Assembly: GCA_949527715.1 (NCBI GenBank)
Contig: CATEWF010000002.1
Coordinates: forward strand, 1-56,585
Length of the DNA: 56,585 bases
Source: an uncultured Mycoplasmatota bacterium
GTDB taxonomy: Bacteria > Bacillota_I > Bacilli_A > Mycoplasmatales > Mycoplasmoidaceae
Direction of reading: 5' to 3'
In this document: positions 35,020-43,894 of the stretch, piece by piece
How the letters are laid out: every line of letters begins with the position of its first letter
How positions within the stretch are numbered: the first letter of the stretch is position 1
Translations under genes and position numbers: made by a program
Notes under the pieces: model-generated
What the model saw: only the letters and a program-made list of their open reading frames with translations
The model's database searches: none
What the model was told of the DNA's origin: nothing

Positions 35020-37053
35020 TTATCTTGTTTTAACATTTATAGTTATGTCTTCATCTTTTTTTAATATTTCAAACATTGAATTTGCCTCACCATATAATAT
35101 CATATCTGAAGCATTTAAATTAATCGTATTATCTTCATAATTTTCTTCATCAAGACAACAATCACTTGTTTCGATTAACTCTTGTGCAATCTTATCATCC
35201 GAATATCCGTTTTCTTTACCGACTTTATTAATTACGTTGAATTTTGCAATATTAATAACACCGTCTAATTGAGAAATTGTTTTTTGTAAATCTCCAAGAA
35301 ATATATCTTCTCCCATTTCATGTTTCTTAATATCCATATAATCATATATGGTATCAATAACCCTCTTTACTACTTCGGCTTTATCATAACTTTTATCAAC
35401 ATATAAAGTCAAATTAAAAGCAAGATTAATTATTTTACCAGAACGCATTTCGATATAATCATTCATCATTTTATATTTGCTTAAATATTCTATTATATTA
35501 TTAGCAACATATTCTGATAAAACATTAGTTAATTTTCCAAGAGAATTTAAACCTAATGTATAAATAACAACTTTATTATTTTCCTCAATAATTCCTATTC
35601 TAAATGGACAACCATATTTGGCAGGTAATTGATTAATCTTTGCTTTATAATCATGTAATGTAACACATCTATTTTGTGCCGAATTATTATATTTAATTAG
35701 ATATTTAATTTCTTCTTCACTTGGTATATCTTTTCCACCATAAGAAGGTGATGTATTAGTTACCCTAAATGAATTTCTTACTCGATTCTTTTTAGTATTA
35801 TTTTGTGAATCATTACAATCGCCTGGAATATCATAGTTATTAAATATAATATTTGTCAAAGTTCCTTCAGCAATATTTGAAATCTCGCCACCACCGACTC
35901 TATACAATACATATACAGTACTACCAGCATTTGGCAAAATACCCATATAATCATTCGCTTCCATTCGACACATCATATATTGTGTAAAATCTTTTGCCGT
36001 TTCTGGTATTTGTCCATATTGGTTTTCAATTCCTGCACCAAAAATAACTTTTATATTCCAATTATTATCATATTCAGTTATAAATTTATTTTTTAAACGT
36101 TTCCATTTACCTTTAACACAACGCATTATCGTAGTATATAATTTGTTGCCATTGTCATCAACAATTGGATTTTTATCTTCATCGACCAATTCTTCTAATA
36201 CGTTTTCCCACTTAGGATTATAATTCCCTTTATCATCTCTTTCAACTTCATACCCATATCTATATTGGTCAATTAAATTATCAACTTCAAAAAATCTTTT
36301 TGCCTTATTACCTAATTTATCAGTATAATCTTCTTCATCAATATAAAATTCGGATGTTAATGGGTCAACTGTAAAATTTGTACCATTTTTAACTAAAACA
36401 CTCTCAACACCTAAAATGTTATTATCTTGTATCTTAATTTCCATAAATGGTTTAACATCTTCACTTGTTATTACTTTCTTATATATCTTACTTTGTCCTG
36501 CTTGAACAATCGCAAGTTTTGTTAATCTATAACCAGTAATATTACCATTTGAATCTCTTACAGGTTCTATTTTTCTATCAGACTGACCATCTTGATTAAA
36601 CTGTTCGGAAAAATTTATATCATTCATCAATTCAAATGTTACAGTTCCACTTGAAAATAATGAACCACGTTTTACAATAGGACAATAATTCGTATCAATT
36701 TCTTTCAAATCACCTTCTCGTCCATTAGTATCTTTTAATGGAACAACACAAGACAATTCTATCTCACATAAAGCACTTTTTCTTCCTGTTATCTTTAAAC
36801 CATTTGTTCTTGCAATAGATAATAACGAATTAAGTTGGGAAGCACTATCTACAGATGTTTCTTGATATACCTTGTCGATATGAAAATTCAAATTATCACC
36901 CATATCAGATAATAATTCTATCATCCATTGACCAATAGCAGCATCATTCAATTTACCAAAGACATCTGGATAATATTGTGAAGTAATTCGCATTAAATCC
37001 TTTTTATAATCATCATATGTTCTACTTGCATAATTTATTTTATTTTCTGACAT
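35020..37053 (-). CDS. Baseplate wedge protein, gp6-like (baseplate J family)
   Basis: The 677-residue product begins with a word typical of T4-like gp6: INYASRTYDDYKKDLM, then YYPDVFGKLNDAAIGQWMI and MGDNLNFHIDKVYQETSVD. In T4, gp6 forms the inner ring of the baseplate wedge that holds the tail tube and triggers sheath contraction. Its central region (about 130-400) is variable; the C-terminal part (LAFNLTLYVDKSYDKAEVVK) is the conserved J-family domain. The gene lies immediately downstream of gp25, the same order as in many contractile-tail phages. This implies a contractile tail. Size matches T4 gp6 (660 aa). Confidence 0.93.
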   Translation of the reverse strand: MSENKINYASRTYDDYKKDLMRITSQYYPDVFGKLNDAAIGQWMIELLSDMGDNLNFHIDKVYQETSVDSASQLNSLLSIARTNGLKITGRKSALCEIELSCVVPLKDTNGREGDLKEIDTNYCPIVKRGSLFSSGTVTFELMNDINFSEQFNQDGQSDRKIEPVRDSNGNITGYRLTKLAIVQAGQSKIYKKVITSEDVKPFMEIKIQDNNILGVESVLVKNGTNFTVDPLTSEFYIDEEDYTDKLGNKAKRFFEVDNLIDQYRYGYEVERDDKGNYNPKWENVLEELVDEDKNPIVDDNGNKLYTTIMRCVKGKWKRLKNKFITEYDNNWNIKVIFGAGIENQYGQIPETAKDFTQYMMCRMEANDYMGILPNAGSTVYVLYRVGGGEISNIAEGTLTNIIFNNYDIPGDCNDSQNNTKKNRVRNSFRVTNTSPSYGGKDIPSEEEIKYLIKYNNSAQNRCVTLHDYKAKINQLPAKYGCPFRIGIIEENNKVVIYTLGLNSLGKLTNVLSEYVANNIIEYLSKYKMMNDYIEMRSGKIINLAFNLTLYVDKSYDKAEVVKRVIDTIYDYMDIKKHEMGEDIFLGDLQKTISQLDGVINIAKFNVINKVGKENGYSDDKIAQELIETSDCCLDEENYEDNTINLNASDMILYGEANSMFEILKKDEDITINVKTR

Positions 37054-37080
37054 GTTCCAAAATTTATTAAAATTTTATTA

Positions 37081-37470
37081 TTATAAATTAGTTATCAATT
37101 CATGACTTGTTATTGTTCCATCATCTTCTCTAACAGTATAGTTTAACCGTGCAATAAGTCCTCTACCATTATCGGTTTCATACACCTCAACATCACTTAA
37201 TTCACAATCAGGAACCCATCTTTTCACATCTTCTTTAAGTTCAAATTTAACATCATCCCAAGTTTGTGCATCATTTGGATTAAAAATAAATTGTATTAAA
37301 TTAGTTCCAAAATCAGGATTACGTAATCTTTGACCTTTTTGAGTAAAAATCACGTGCATTATCTGACTTTTTACTTTTTCATCCTTTGTTAAGTTAATAT
37401 CTAACAAAGTATTTAATTCTGATACGATATTAAACGGAAATTTAATTCCATATCTTTGTGTTTTTGCCAT
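37081..37470 (-). CDS. Baseplate wedge protein gp25-like (GPW/gp25 family)
   Basis: The 129-residue product has the gp25 signature: VIFTQKGQRLRNPDFGTN followed by FIFNPND, and the C-terminal strand pair VEVYETDNGRG. In T4 and related contractile machines, gp25 sits at the junction of the baseplate wedge core and the first sheath ring. Its length matches T4 gp25 (132 aa). It is separated from nrdG by a strong terminator and precedes gp6 by 27 bases. The start is supported by the absence of a better ATG upstream, and the AT motif-like TATATTTATA lies in the region before it. Confidence 0.95.
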   Translation of the reverse strand: MAKTQRYGIKFPFNIVSELNTLLDINLTKDEKVKSQIMHVIFTQKGQRLRNPDFGTNLIQFIFNPNDAQTWDDVKFELKEDVKRWVPDCELSDVEVYETDNGRGLIARLNYTVREDDGTITSHELITNL

Positions 37471-37483
37471 TTATATAAAAAAA

Positions 37484-37524
37484 AGATAATCTTCTTTATA
37501 AATATAATATTTCGAAGATTATCT
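37484..37524 (-). terminator. Intrinsic terminator after nrdG
   Basis: A perfect 11-bp stem (AGATAATCTTC 37484-37494, complement 37514-37524) with a 19-base loop, followed on the - strand by eight Ts (TTTTTTTTATATAA). It ends the nrdD-nrdG transcript 18 bases after the nrdG stop. Confidence 0.85.
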
Positions 37525-37542
37525 ATCAACAATAATTATTTT

Positions 37543-38034
37543 TTAATTATTCAAAACACTTTCAAACCATCTATTATTCTCATCTTTTTCCCATATAATC
37601 TGATTAGTAGAACCTCTAAATGCAATTGATACATCTCGTAAACTTTCTTTATATTCACCATCTACAATAAAATCAACGTATGAAAGTATATCACTTTTAT
37701 TACTATTCTTTATATCTTCTAAAGAATAACCAGTATAAAGCCATATATCTTTATCTTTAAAAAAAGATTTAATATCAATTACTAATGTCAAAACATCATC
37801 AAAACTATCCAATGGGTCTCCACCTGTTAAAGTCAATCCTTTTATATATGGTAATTTTAATATGTTAAATAATTTATCTTTTGTTTCACTTGTAAATTCT
37901 TTACCACTACTAAAATTCCAAGTTTCTTTATTATGACAACCTTTACAATGATGTGTACATCCTGATATCCATAACGAACAACGGCATCCAATACCGTTGT
38001 TCACATCTGGATATGTTATATTAAAATATTTCAT
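37543..38034 (-). CDS. nrdG: Anaerobic ribonucleotide reductase activating enzyme NrdG
   Basis: The 163-residue product is a radical SAM enzyme with the CxxxCxxC cluster motif C26, C30, C33 (ISGCTHHCKGCHN) and the downstream GGDPL motif (TLTGGDPLDSF). It uses SAM and a 4Fe-4S cluster to install the glycyl radical on NrdD. The start overlaps the nrdD stop as ATGA, a coupled pair. Length fits NrdG (about 155-160). It implies the phage replicates in anaerobic cells, where class III reductase makes dNTPs. Confidence 0.96.
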   Translation of the reverse strand: MKYFNITYPDVNNGIGCRCSLWISGCTHHCKGCHNKETWNFSSGKEFTSETKDKLFNILKLPYIKGLTLTGGDPLDSFDDVLTLVIDIKSFFKDKDIWLYTGYSLEDIKNSNKSDILSYVDFIVDGEYKESLRDVSIAFRGSTNQIIWEKDENNRWFESVLNN

Positions 38035-40202
38035 TCGTCAAAACTTTTTATATGTTTAACCCTATCTTTCACTTCAACTTGTTTCCCATAATTAAAGGCT
38101 GATGTATAATTACCAGTAAGATAACCCGTTACACGTCTTAACCTACTAATATTATCACTTCCACACATAGGACATTTATCATTTATTTCATCAGTATATC
38201 CACATTGTTCACACGTATCATTAGGTACATTAATTGCAAAATATGGAATGTCTTTATCCATTGCATAATTTACGATAGTTTCCAATGCATCAATATTATG
38301 TTTAGTCGTGCTTGGTAATTCAACATATGTAATACAACCAGCAGAAGAATATCCTGTCAATTGGCTTTCAATATCAATTTTTTCAAAAGGAGACATATTC
38401 ACCCATACAGGAACATGTATCGAATTAGTGAAATATGGTTTATCAGAAACGTTTTCAATAATGCCATACATATTTCTAAAATTCTTCATTGCTGTATAAC
38501 AAAGATTTTCTGCTGGGGTATAATATACACCAAAATTTAATCTGTATTCTTCTTTATATTCAGCACATCTTTTCTTAAATAAAGATTCAATTCTTTTTGC
38601 TAACTTCATACCTTCTTCAGTTGTATGGTCTTTTCCGATTAACAACTGCAAAGTTTCAGCAAGACCTAACTGACCCATAGCCAAAGTTCCATGTTTTAAT
38701 GCAGACCTAATTCCTTCTTCTGGAATATATCCAGCCATTGTATTATTTTCCCACATAAACTTAGCAGATAAAGGTGATTGTTTACAAATCCACTCAAATC
38801 TCTCAATCAAAATATCTTTAGCGTCTTCAATCTTTCTACCTAAAAGACGCATAAATGATTCAACATCTCTATTTGCCTCCATTGCAAGCGTTGGTAATAT
38901 TATCGTTACAGGACATATATTACCTCTACCATCTTTTAATTGACCAAAGCCATTAATATCGTAGCCATTACTTGTACGGCACCCCATTGTACAGAAATAA
39001 GTTTTTGGATCATTTCTATCATATCCATCATTACCAGACCAATCGACATTGGCATAGTTTGGATATAATCTTTGTGAAGTTGAAGTTAATGCAAGTCTAA
39101 ACAAATCATAATTTGGTGTTCCTTTTTCTTTATTGACACCTTTCATCACTTGAAAAATACCACAAGGAAATATACTTGTCTTATGAAATTTACCAACACC
39201 ATTTAATGAACCATTAAGAAGTGCCTTTATAACCATTCTACCCTCAGTTAAAGTACAAGTTCCATAATTAATAGAAGTAAAAGGTAATTGATTACCACTT
39301 CTGCTTTGCAATGTATTTAAATTATGATACATACCCTCTACGGCTTGATTCAATTCCTTTTCCGTTTTAGTTAATGCATAATTATAAACCTTTTCATTAT
39401 TTTTATATATATCATCATCAATTGACAAGTTTTCTACTTCTTCCTTAGATAAATCTAAGGCACTATCACATATCCATTTTAACCCTTCAGCATAATGTTT
39501 ATAAAAAGATTTTCTAACGTATGGAACCATTGTCCAATCTAAGTGGCTTGAGGAAACACCTCCAAATTGTTGTAAACTTTGTAATTGGAATAATACGGCT
39601 ACTAATTGAAACGCAGTATTGATGCTATTAGCAGGACGTACATCCGTTTGTCTTGTATTAAACCCATTCTTTAATAAATCATCAAATGGAAGAGTAAGAC
39701 AATTATGACATCCAACAGCATAACTATCTAAATCATGTATATAAATTTCATTATTTAAATGATTTTTTCTTGCTTTTCTTGACATACAATAATCCAAAGC
39801 ATACTCTTTTGTTACTAATCTAGTGGCTTCTCCCATTCTACCACCAAAAGAATGTTCATCTACATTGGCATTTTGATTTTCAATATCATCTGCCATTAAC
39901 TTTTTAGTAAGACCTTTAATTAATTTATCTTTATGTTCACGTATTATTTTATGTTCATATCTATAAATTATAAATGCCTTTGCTACAATTGGATTAAATT
40001 CCATTAAGCAATTTTCAATATCATCCTGTATTTCTTCAACATCAACAATAATATCACTATCAGTATTATATTTGTGTTTCATACATTCGATAACATCTTT
40101 AGACATTGATAAATCACACGCTTCAAATGCCATATTTATAGCATTTTCTATTTTATGCCATTGGAATTCCTCATAAGTTTTATCCCTTTTAATTACTTTC
40201 AT
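38031..40202 (-). CDS. nrdD: Anaerobic ribonucleoside-triphosphate reductase NrdD (class III)
   Basis: The 723-residue product has an N-terminal ATP-cone (about 1-95: VIKRDKTYEEFQWHKIENAI), the catalytic 10-stranded barrel with active-site cysteines in the middle, four zinc-binding cysteines near the C-terminus (CEQC, CPMC, about 662-680) and the glycyl-radical loop RVTGYLTGNY with Gly693. The full-length ATP-cone suggests allosteric control is retained. It makes deoxynucleotides for phage DNA synthesis in anaerobic hosts, activated by the adjacent NrdG. It lies just downstream of the helicase gene, from which it is separated by an AT-rich hairpin. Confidence 0.96.
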   Translation of the reverse strand: MKVIKRDKTYEEFQWHKIENAINMAFEACDLSMSKDVIECMKHKYNTDSDIIVDVEEIQDDIENCLMEFNPIVAKAFIIYRYEHKIIREHKDKLIKGLTKKLMADDIENQNANVDEHSFGGRMGEATRLVTKEYALDYCMSRKARKNHLNNEIYIHDLDSYAVGCHNCLTLPFDDLLKNGFNTRQTDVRPANSINTAFQLVAVLFQLQSLQQFGGVSSSHLDWTMVPYVRKSFYKHYAEGLKWICDSALDLSKEEVENLSIDDDIYKNNEKVYNYALTKTEKELNQAVEGMYHNLNTLQSRSGNQLPFTSINYGTCTLTEGRMVIKALLNGSLNGVGKFHKTSIFPCGIFQVMKGVNKEKGTPNYDLFRLALTSTSQRLYPNYANVDWSGNDGYDRNDPKTYFCTMGCRTSNGYDINGFGQLKDGRGNICPVTIILPTLAMEANRDVESFMRLLGRKIEDAKDILIERFEWICKQSPLSAKFMWENNTMAGYIPEEGIRSALKHGTLAMGQLGLAETLQLLIGKDHTTEEGMKLAKRIESLFKKRCAEYKEEYRLNFGVYYTPAENLCYTAMKNFRNMYGIIENVSDKPYFTNSIHVPVWVNMSPFEKIDIESQLTGYSSAGCITYVELPSTTKHNIDALETIVNYAMDKDIPYFAINVPNDTCEQCGYTDEINDKCPMCGSDNISRLRRVTGYLTGNYTSAFNYGKQVEVKDRVKHIKSFDE

Positions 40203-40244
40203 AAATTAATCTTGTATTCTTTATTATTAATGTAAATAATAAAT

Positions 40245-40283
40245 AGTACAAAAAAAGGAAAAAATAATCACATTTTTTGTACT
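40245..40283 (-). terminator. AT-rich hairpin between helicase and nrdD
   Basis: A perfect 11-bp stem (AGTACAAAAAA 40245-40255, complement 40273-40283) and a 17-base loop, with its 3' arm on the - strand followed by ATTTATTATTTAC. It starts 12 bases after the helicase stop. It could be a partial terminator that lowers nrdD transcription. Confidence 0.6.
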
Positions 40284-40294
40284 GAAAATAATTT

Positions 40295-42832
40295 TTACCT
40301 ATTTTTTCGGTACTCTTGCTTTACTGACTTAGCAATACTTTGTGCCGAATTAGATATACCATTGTCATTATAAAGTGGTTCAGTGTTATCTAAATCAGTC
40401 ATATCAAACTTACAAGTACCATTATTAAATAGAACATCTTTAAATTGTGTTCTACCGATTTTTGCAGCACGTAACTTACCTATAAACAAACTTAACCTTC
40501 CTCTTTCTTTTTGTTCATCCGTTTGAGCTAATTGTATTACGATATGTCCGATTTGGGTCTTCTTAACGGAACCACCAGCGTGTGCTAATGTAACAATTTC
40601 TTGACCGATAGAGCCTTTTGTTCCTTGCACAGGAACCCACATTGCAACATCCATTTCTTTACAGATGGTTTCAAGTTTACGCATTGTAACACCTTCTCTT
40701 GACCATTCACTATCATTTGAACTGTCTGATTTTTCTGATTTTAAACATTCAAAATAATCAATTATGACCAAATCTGGTTTAAATCCAAATGCAATATACT
40801 TTTTAATTATATTTTTTATTTCAGAAGCCGTTACTTCACCAGTACTTAAACGATGTGAAATGATATTTTTCTTGAGCATCTGCTTCAATTCACTATCTTC
40901 ATTAAGTCTTCTTACGGCTTCTGGCTTTATCGCTGGGTCAGACAAAGTACATGCATCAATATCAAGCATATACCCATAATATTTTCTTCTAATATTAACT
41001 TCTTCATCTTCAAAAAAGAAATGTAATACTTTGAATCCTTGAAAATTATTATATTCAGTTAATGTTGTTGCCGCAGAAGCAGCAAAACCTGTTGTAATTG
41101 ATGTATTATGAGTCACAATAAAATCATCTGTAATATACAAATGTTCATCTGAATCGACCATAATACACTGTGCTTCTTCATCACGAATATATTCTACATT
41201 TTCAATATAAATATTATCAATATATTTAGTACGATATTTAACTCTTGATGATTTTCTTTCAAGTCTAAAAGGCTTAACAGTTTCATCATGAAAACTTATA
41301 CTTATTCTATAAGAAACACCACAATCTATTTTCTTATTCGTCATTTTATCTTTATAAAATGTGTTTTTTTCAGATAAATAAGCATTACCGCCTAACGACC
41401 TAACTAAAAACATCACATTTTCAGCCAAAATCTTACTTTTAGTGCTAAATGAAGACAGTCCTGACTTTGATACACATCCGTCACTATCCATTAATCCTTG
41501 TAATAATGACATTCTCACTTCAATTGAATTATGTAGATATGTTTCAGGTATCTTTTTATCTTCACTTTTACAACATCCAACAAGTTCTTTTAAATTTTGT
41601 CTATCTTCACCATTTAAAGATAATTCCCAAATATTACGTTTTTTATTATAGGTAAAATGTGACTTATCACATATCATATTACTTAATATTTCATAAACCT
41701 CTTCATAATCATTATTACCTATTGTTATAGAACTACGACTGTAACACCCATCTCCAATATAATAACCTAACAAATATGGATTAACAATAACTTCTTGCCT
41801 TATAAATTCAACTTTTTCATTATTTGGTATTCTGAATACTTTACTTATCTTGCCAGATTTACTTGTTTTATAAAGCCCTTTATCAATTATTTCACGTAGA
41901 GTCATAGTTTTAAATGAATAATCAGGATTAAATTCTCTTTTCATATTTTTAACCCCACTACCCTTTACATATGTCTTACGTGTTCTCTGCCAATAAGTAT
42001 TTACATTCCACAAATGTTCAATATCACATTCACAAGAACGACCATTACTAAATGTAATTTTATATATAGGTCGAATACCTTGTGGAAATACACCTGTAAC
42101 AGAATATGATTTTCCATCACGTCCTATAACTTTATCTCCTATTTCAATTTCACCCATTGTTTTAAAACCATTTGGAGTCAAAACTTTCGAAGATAATGGT
42201 TGTGCCTTTCCAACACCCATTGGTGCAATAATAAGTCCTAATTCCTTTTTACCTAGTCCTCCATATAAAGATTCGTCTAATTCTTGACAGCCAGTGGATA
42301 TGGTTTGTCTATAATCATCTTTCAAGTCACCTTCGACATTTTCAAAAAGTCTAAAACCCATATCTTGTTTGGTATTAGTTTCAAGAGCTTTTTTAATAAT
42401 ATCTTCTATAATATAATAATCCTTTGCATTACCTTTTTTAATAATATCGGTAGCCTTATTCAAAGCCTTTGTTAAATTCTGTTGTTTAAAAAATTTCTCC
42501 GCTTCTTCCTTAATTAAATCAATTGCATCAAATGGCATTTCTCTGATTTTATTAAGCATTGAAACATTTTGATTAACAGCAATAGTATCAGAAACTTTAC
42601 TACGAATAAGAACATCCAAATCAAGATAAGTAGGAACTACTGAACTTGATGCATATCTGTCCTTCATTAGACCAACTATACGTCTAAGATGTTCGTCAGT
42701 AAACATATTTTGGTCTATAATTTCATATAATGAAACAAAAAATTGTTGGTCTTCAATAAAACACTTAACTAATCTTATTTGATAATCTGTACCTAAATAA
42801 CCAAGAGTTGCATTATTAACTATTTTTGACAT
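40295..42832 (-). CDS. Replicative DNA helicase (DnaB/T4 gp41-like) interrupted by an intein
   Basis: The 845-residue precursor contains a 367-residue intein (residues 210-576); the spliced helicase would be 478 aa, close to T4 gp41 (475). The extein has an N-terminal helical domain and the RecA-like motor. Walker A is split by the intein: APMGVGK, then TSITTGF, rejoining as GVGKTS. Walker B-like LVIIDYFECLKSE and the DnaB-type motifs VTMRKLETICKEM and RLSLFIGKLRAAKIGRTQF follow. It should unwind DNA 5' to 3' ahead of the fork with the primase at 13711. Activity of the helicase depends on splicing. The next gene upstream has a promoter; a long-loop hairpin lies between. Confidence 0.95.
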   Translation of the reverse strand: MSKIVNNATLGYLGTDYQIRLVKCFIEDQQFFVSLYEIIDQNMFTDEHLRRIVGLMKDRYASSSVVPTYLDLDVLIRSKVSDTIAVNQNVSMLNKIREMPFDAIDLIKEEAEKFFKQQNLTKALNKATDIIKKGNAKDYYIIEDIIKKALETNTKQDMGFRLFENVEGDLKDDYRQTISTGCQELDESLYGGLGKKELGLIIAPMGVGKAQPLSSKVLTPNGFKTMGEIEIGDKVIGRDGKSYSVTGVFPQGIRPIYKITFSNGRSCECDIEHLWNVNTYWQRTRKTYVKGSGVKNMKREFNPDYSFKTMTLREIIDKGLYKTSKSGKISKVFRIPNNEKVEFIRQEVIVNPYLLGYYIGDGCYSRSSITIGNNDYEEVYEILSNMICDKSHFTYNKKRNIWELSLNGEDRQNLKELVGCCKSEDKKIPETYLHNSIEVRMSLLQGLMDSDGCVSKSGLSSFSTKSKILAENVMFLVRSLGGNAYLSEKNTFYKDKMTNKKIDCGVSYRISISFHDETVKPFRLERKSSRVKYRTKYIDNIYIENVEYIRDEEAQCIMVDSDEHLYITDDFIVTHNTSITTGFAASAATTLTEYNNFQGFKVLHFFFEDEEVNIRRKYYGYMLDIDACTLSDPAIKPEAVRRLNEDSELKQMLKKNIISHRLSTGEVTASEIKNIIKKYIAFGFKPDLVIIDYFECLKSEKSDSSNDSEWSREGVTMRKLETICKEMDVAMWVPVQGTKGSIGQEIVTLAHAGGSVKKTQIGHIVIQLAQTDEQKERGRLSLFIGKLRAAKIGRTQFKDVLFNNGTCKFDMTDLDNTEPLYNDNGISNSAQSIAKSVKQEYRKNR
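41105..42205 (-). other. Intein with LAGLIDADG homing endonuclease in the helicase P-loop (class 3-like)
   Basis: The insert begins AQPLSSKVLTPNGFKTMGE after GVGK and ends FIVTHN before T577. Residue 1 is Ala, not Cys/Ser/Thr, so the usual first step is unavailable. Trp275 (block B, EHLWNV), Cys556 (block F, AQCIMVDSDEHLY) and Thr574 (VTHN) match the WCT triad of class 3 inteins, which splice through the block F Cys. Two LAGLIDADG motifs are present (YLLGYYIGDGC about 354-363; LLQGLMDSDGC about 443-453), so the homing endonuclease looks intact. It sits in the classic P-loop site used by DnaB inteins. Confidence 0.92.
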
Positions 42833-42876
42833 AAAAAATATTTTTTTTAATTAAACAAAAAATTAACTATTTAACA

Positions 42877-42918
42877 AATGGTTCTTGAAGTCTATCTAAG
42901 AATCGTTCAAGAACCATT
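42877..42918 (-). promoter_or_regulatory. Long-loop hairpin upstream of the helicase gene (terminator or leader structure)
   Basis: A perfect 13-bp stem (AATGGTTCTTGAA 42877-42889, complement 42906-42918) with a 16-base loop lies between the 290-aa gene and the helicase start. On the - strand it is followed by TGTTAAATAGTTAATTTTTT, so the T run is delayed by 13 bases. It may terminate, or act as a leader structure controlling the helicase. Confidence 0.6.
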
Positions 42919-42939
42919 ATATCAAAATTTACACATTGA

Positions 42940-43812
42940 TTAAAGATATTTATCAATATAGTTAAGTTGCTTCTGAGAAGGTAAAATTGAATTTAAATAA
43001 TCTCTTGTCTTCTTCTTGGTGGCATTGCGCCAATCGTTTAACATATCATAGTTAATCTTACTATATGAATATGTCTTTGTTTTACCTTTGGAATCCTTTC
43101 CCCAAGTTTCTTTATCGGTATATTCACCATATTCTTCTAAATAAGAAGAACCAAGAGTATTACATATCTTCTTAATAATATGATATGTTAAATCTTCTTT
43201 ACCAATAGTCATATGACGGATAATTGCTAAACTAAATGGAAGTGTCATAGGGTCTTTATCCCTATAAGCAATATCACTATTTGTTAAATCAACACTATTC
43301 CTAACATATTTAGGATAGACATTACCGTCCCATATACGTTCATAAACGACCTTATCATCAACTAAAAAAAGGAATTTGAATACGAATTCTCCATCTTTAG
43401 GTCTTTCTTCTACCTGTGTATCCTCTATTTTAGTATAATCGAGATAAGTCTTATTGATAATATCTCCATTTTCACAATGCAAAATTCCATCACAATTATC
43501 GTGAAGAATAAATTGTTTTTCTGCCTCTGTGTATTTATCCAAATCATTAACAAAGCCTGTCATTTTAAGAGGACTATGTGTTGTATACCATTCATAGATA
43601 CGACTTTTTGATACCAAATCGTCTTGTATCATGCCGACTGCCTCATTCATCACATCAGTAAACTCTCGACTATTTAAAGCCTTGTTAGTAAAACCATTTA
43701 TACGGAAAAATCTCTGGCAAATAATATTTTCATTTATTTGCAAAATAAACTGAAATCTCTCTTTGTATAAAGAATTTTCTAATTTGAATTCTCTTTTATT
43801 TTCCTTTTCCAT
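42940..43812 (-). CDS. Unknown 290-aa protein beside the helicase
   Basis: Alpha/beta protein without membrane segment. Notable stretches are FQFILQINENIICQRFFRIN at the N-terminus, FKFLFLVDDKVVYERIWDG in the middle, and a basic C-terminal half (WRNATKKKTRDYLNSILPSQ) ending in a helix. Position, between RNase H and the replicative helicase and with its own promoter, suggests a replisome partner, such as a helicase loader analogous to T4 gp59, but I see no specific gp59 signature. It is followed by the hairpin at 42877-42918. Confidence 0.65.
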   Translation of the reverse strand: MEKENKREFKLENSLYKERFQFILQINENIICQRFFRINGFTNKALNSREFTDVMNEAVGMIQDDLVSKSRIYEWYTTHSPLKMTGFVNDLDKYTEAEKQFILHDNCDGILHCENGDIINKTYLDYTKIEDTQVEERPKDGEFVFKFLFLVDDKVVYERIWDGNVYPKYVRNSVDLTNSDIAYRDKDPMTLPFSLAIIRHMTIGKEDLTYHIIKKICNTLGSSYLEEYGEYTDKETWGKDSKGKTKTYSYSKINYDMLNDWRNATKKKTRDYLNSILPSQKQLNYIDKYL

Positions 43813-43862
43813 TTAAAATGTACTTTTAAAATTAAACAATATGTGTATTAAATTAACTTTTT

Positions 43863-43893
43863 CAAAAATACCACAAATTATTGACACTACAAA
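43863..43893 (-). promoter_or_regulatory. Bacteroides-type promoter for the 290-aa gene
   Basis: On the - strand, TTTG (43893-43890), 19 bases, TATTTTTG (43870-43863), which fits TAnnTTTG exactly. It lies between the RNase H stop (43895) and the start at 43812. Confidence 0.8.
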
Positions 43894-43894
43894 A

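Noticed and set aside
37495-37515. Literal T4 late promoter TATAAATA before gp25
   Set aside because: The match is on the + strand inside a terminator loop, not oriented to gp25; by itself not significant in AT-rich DNA.
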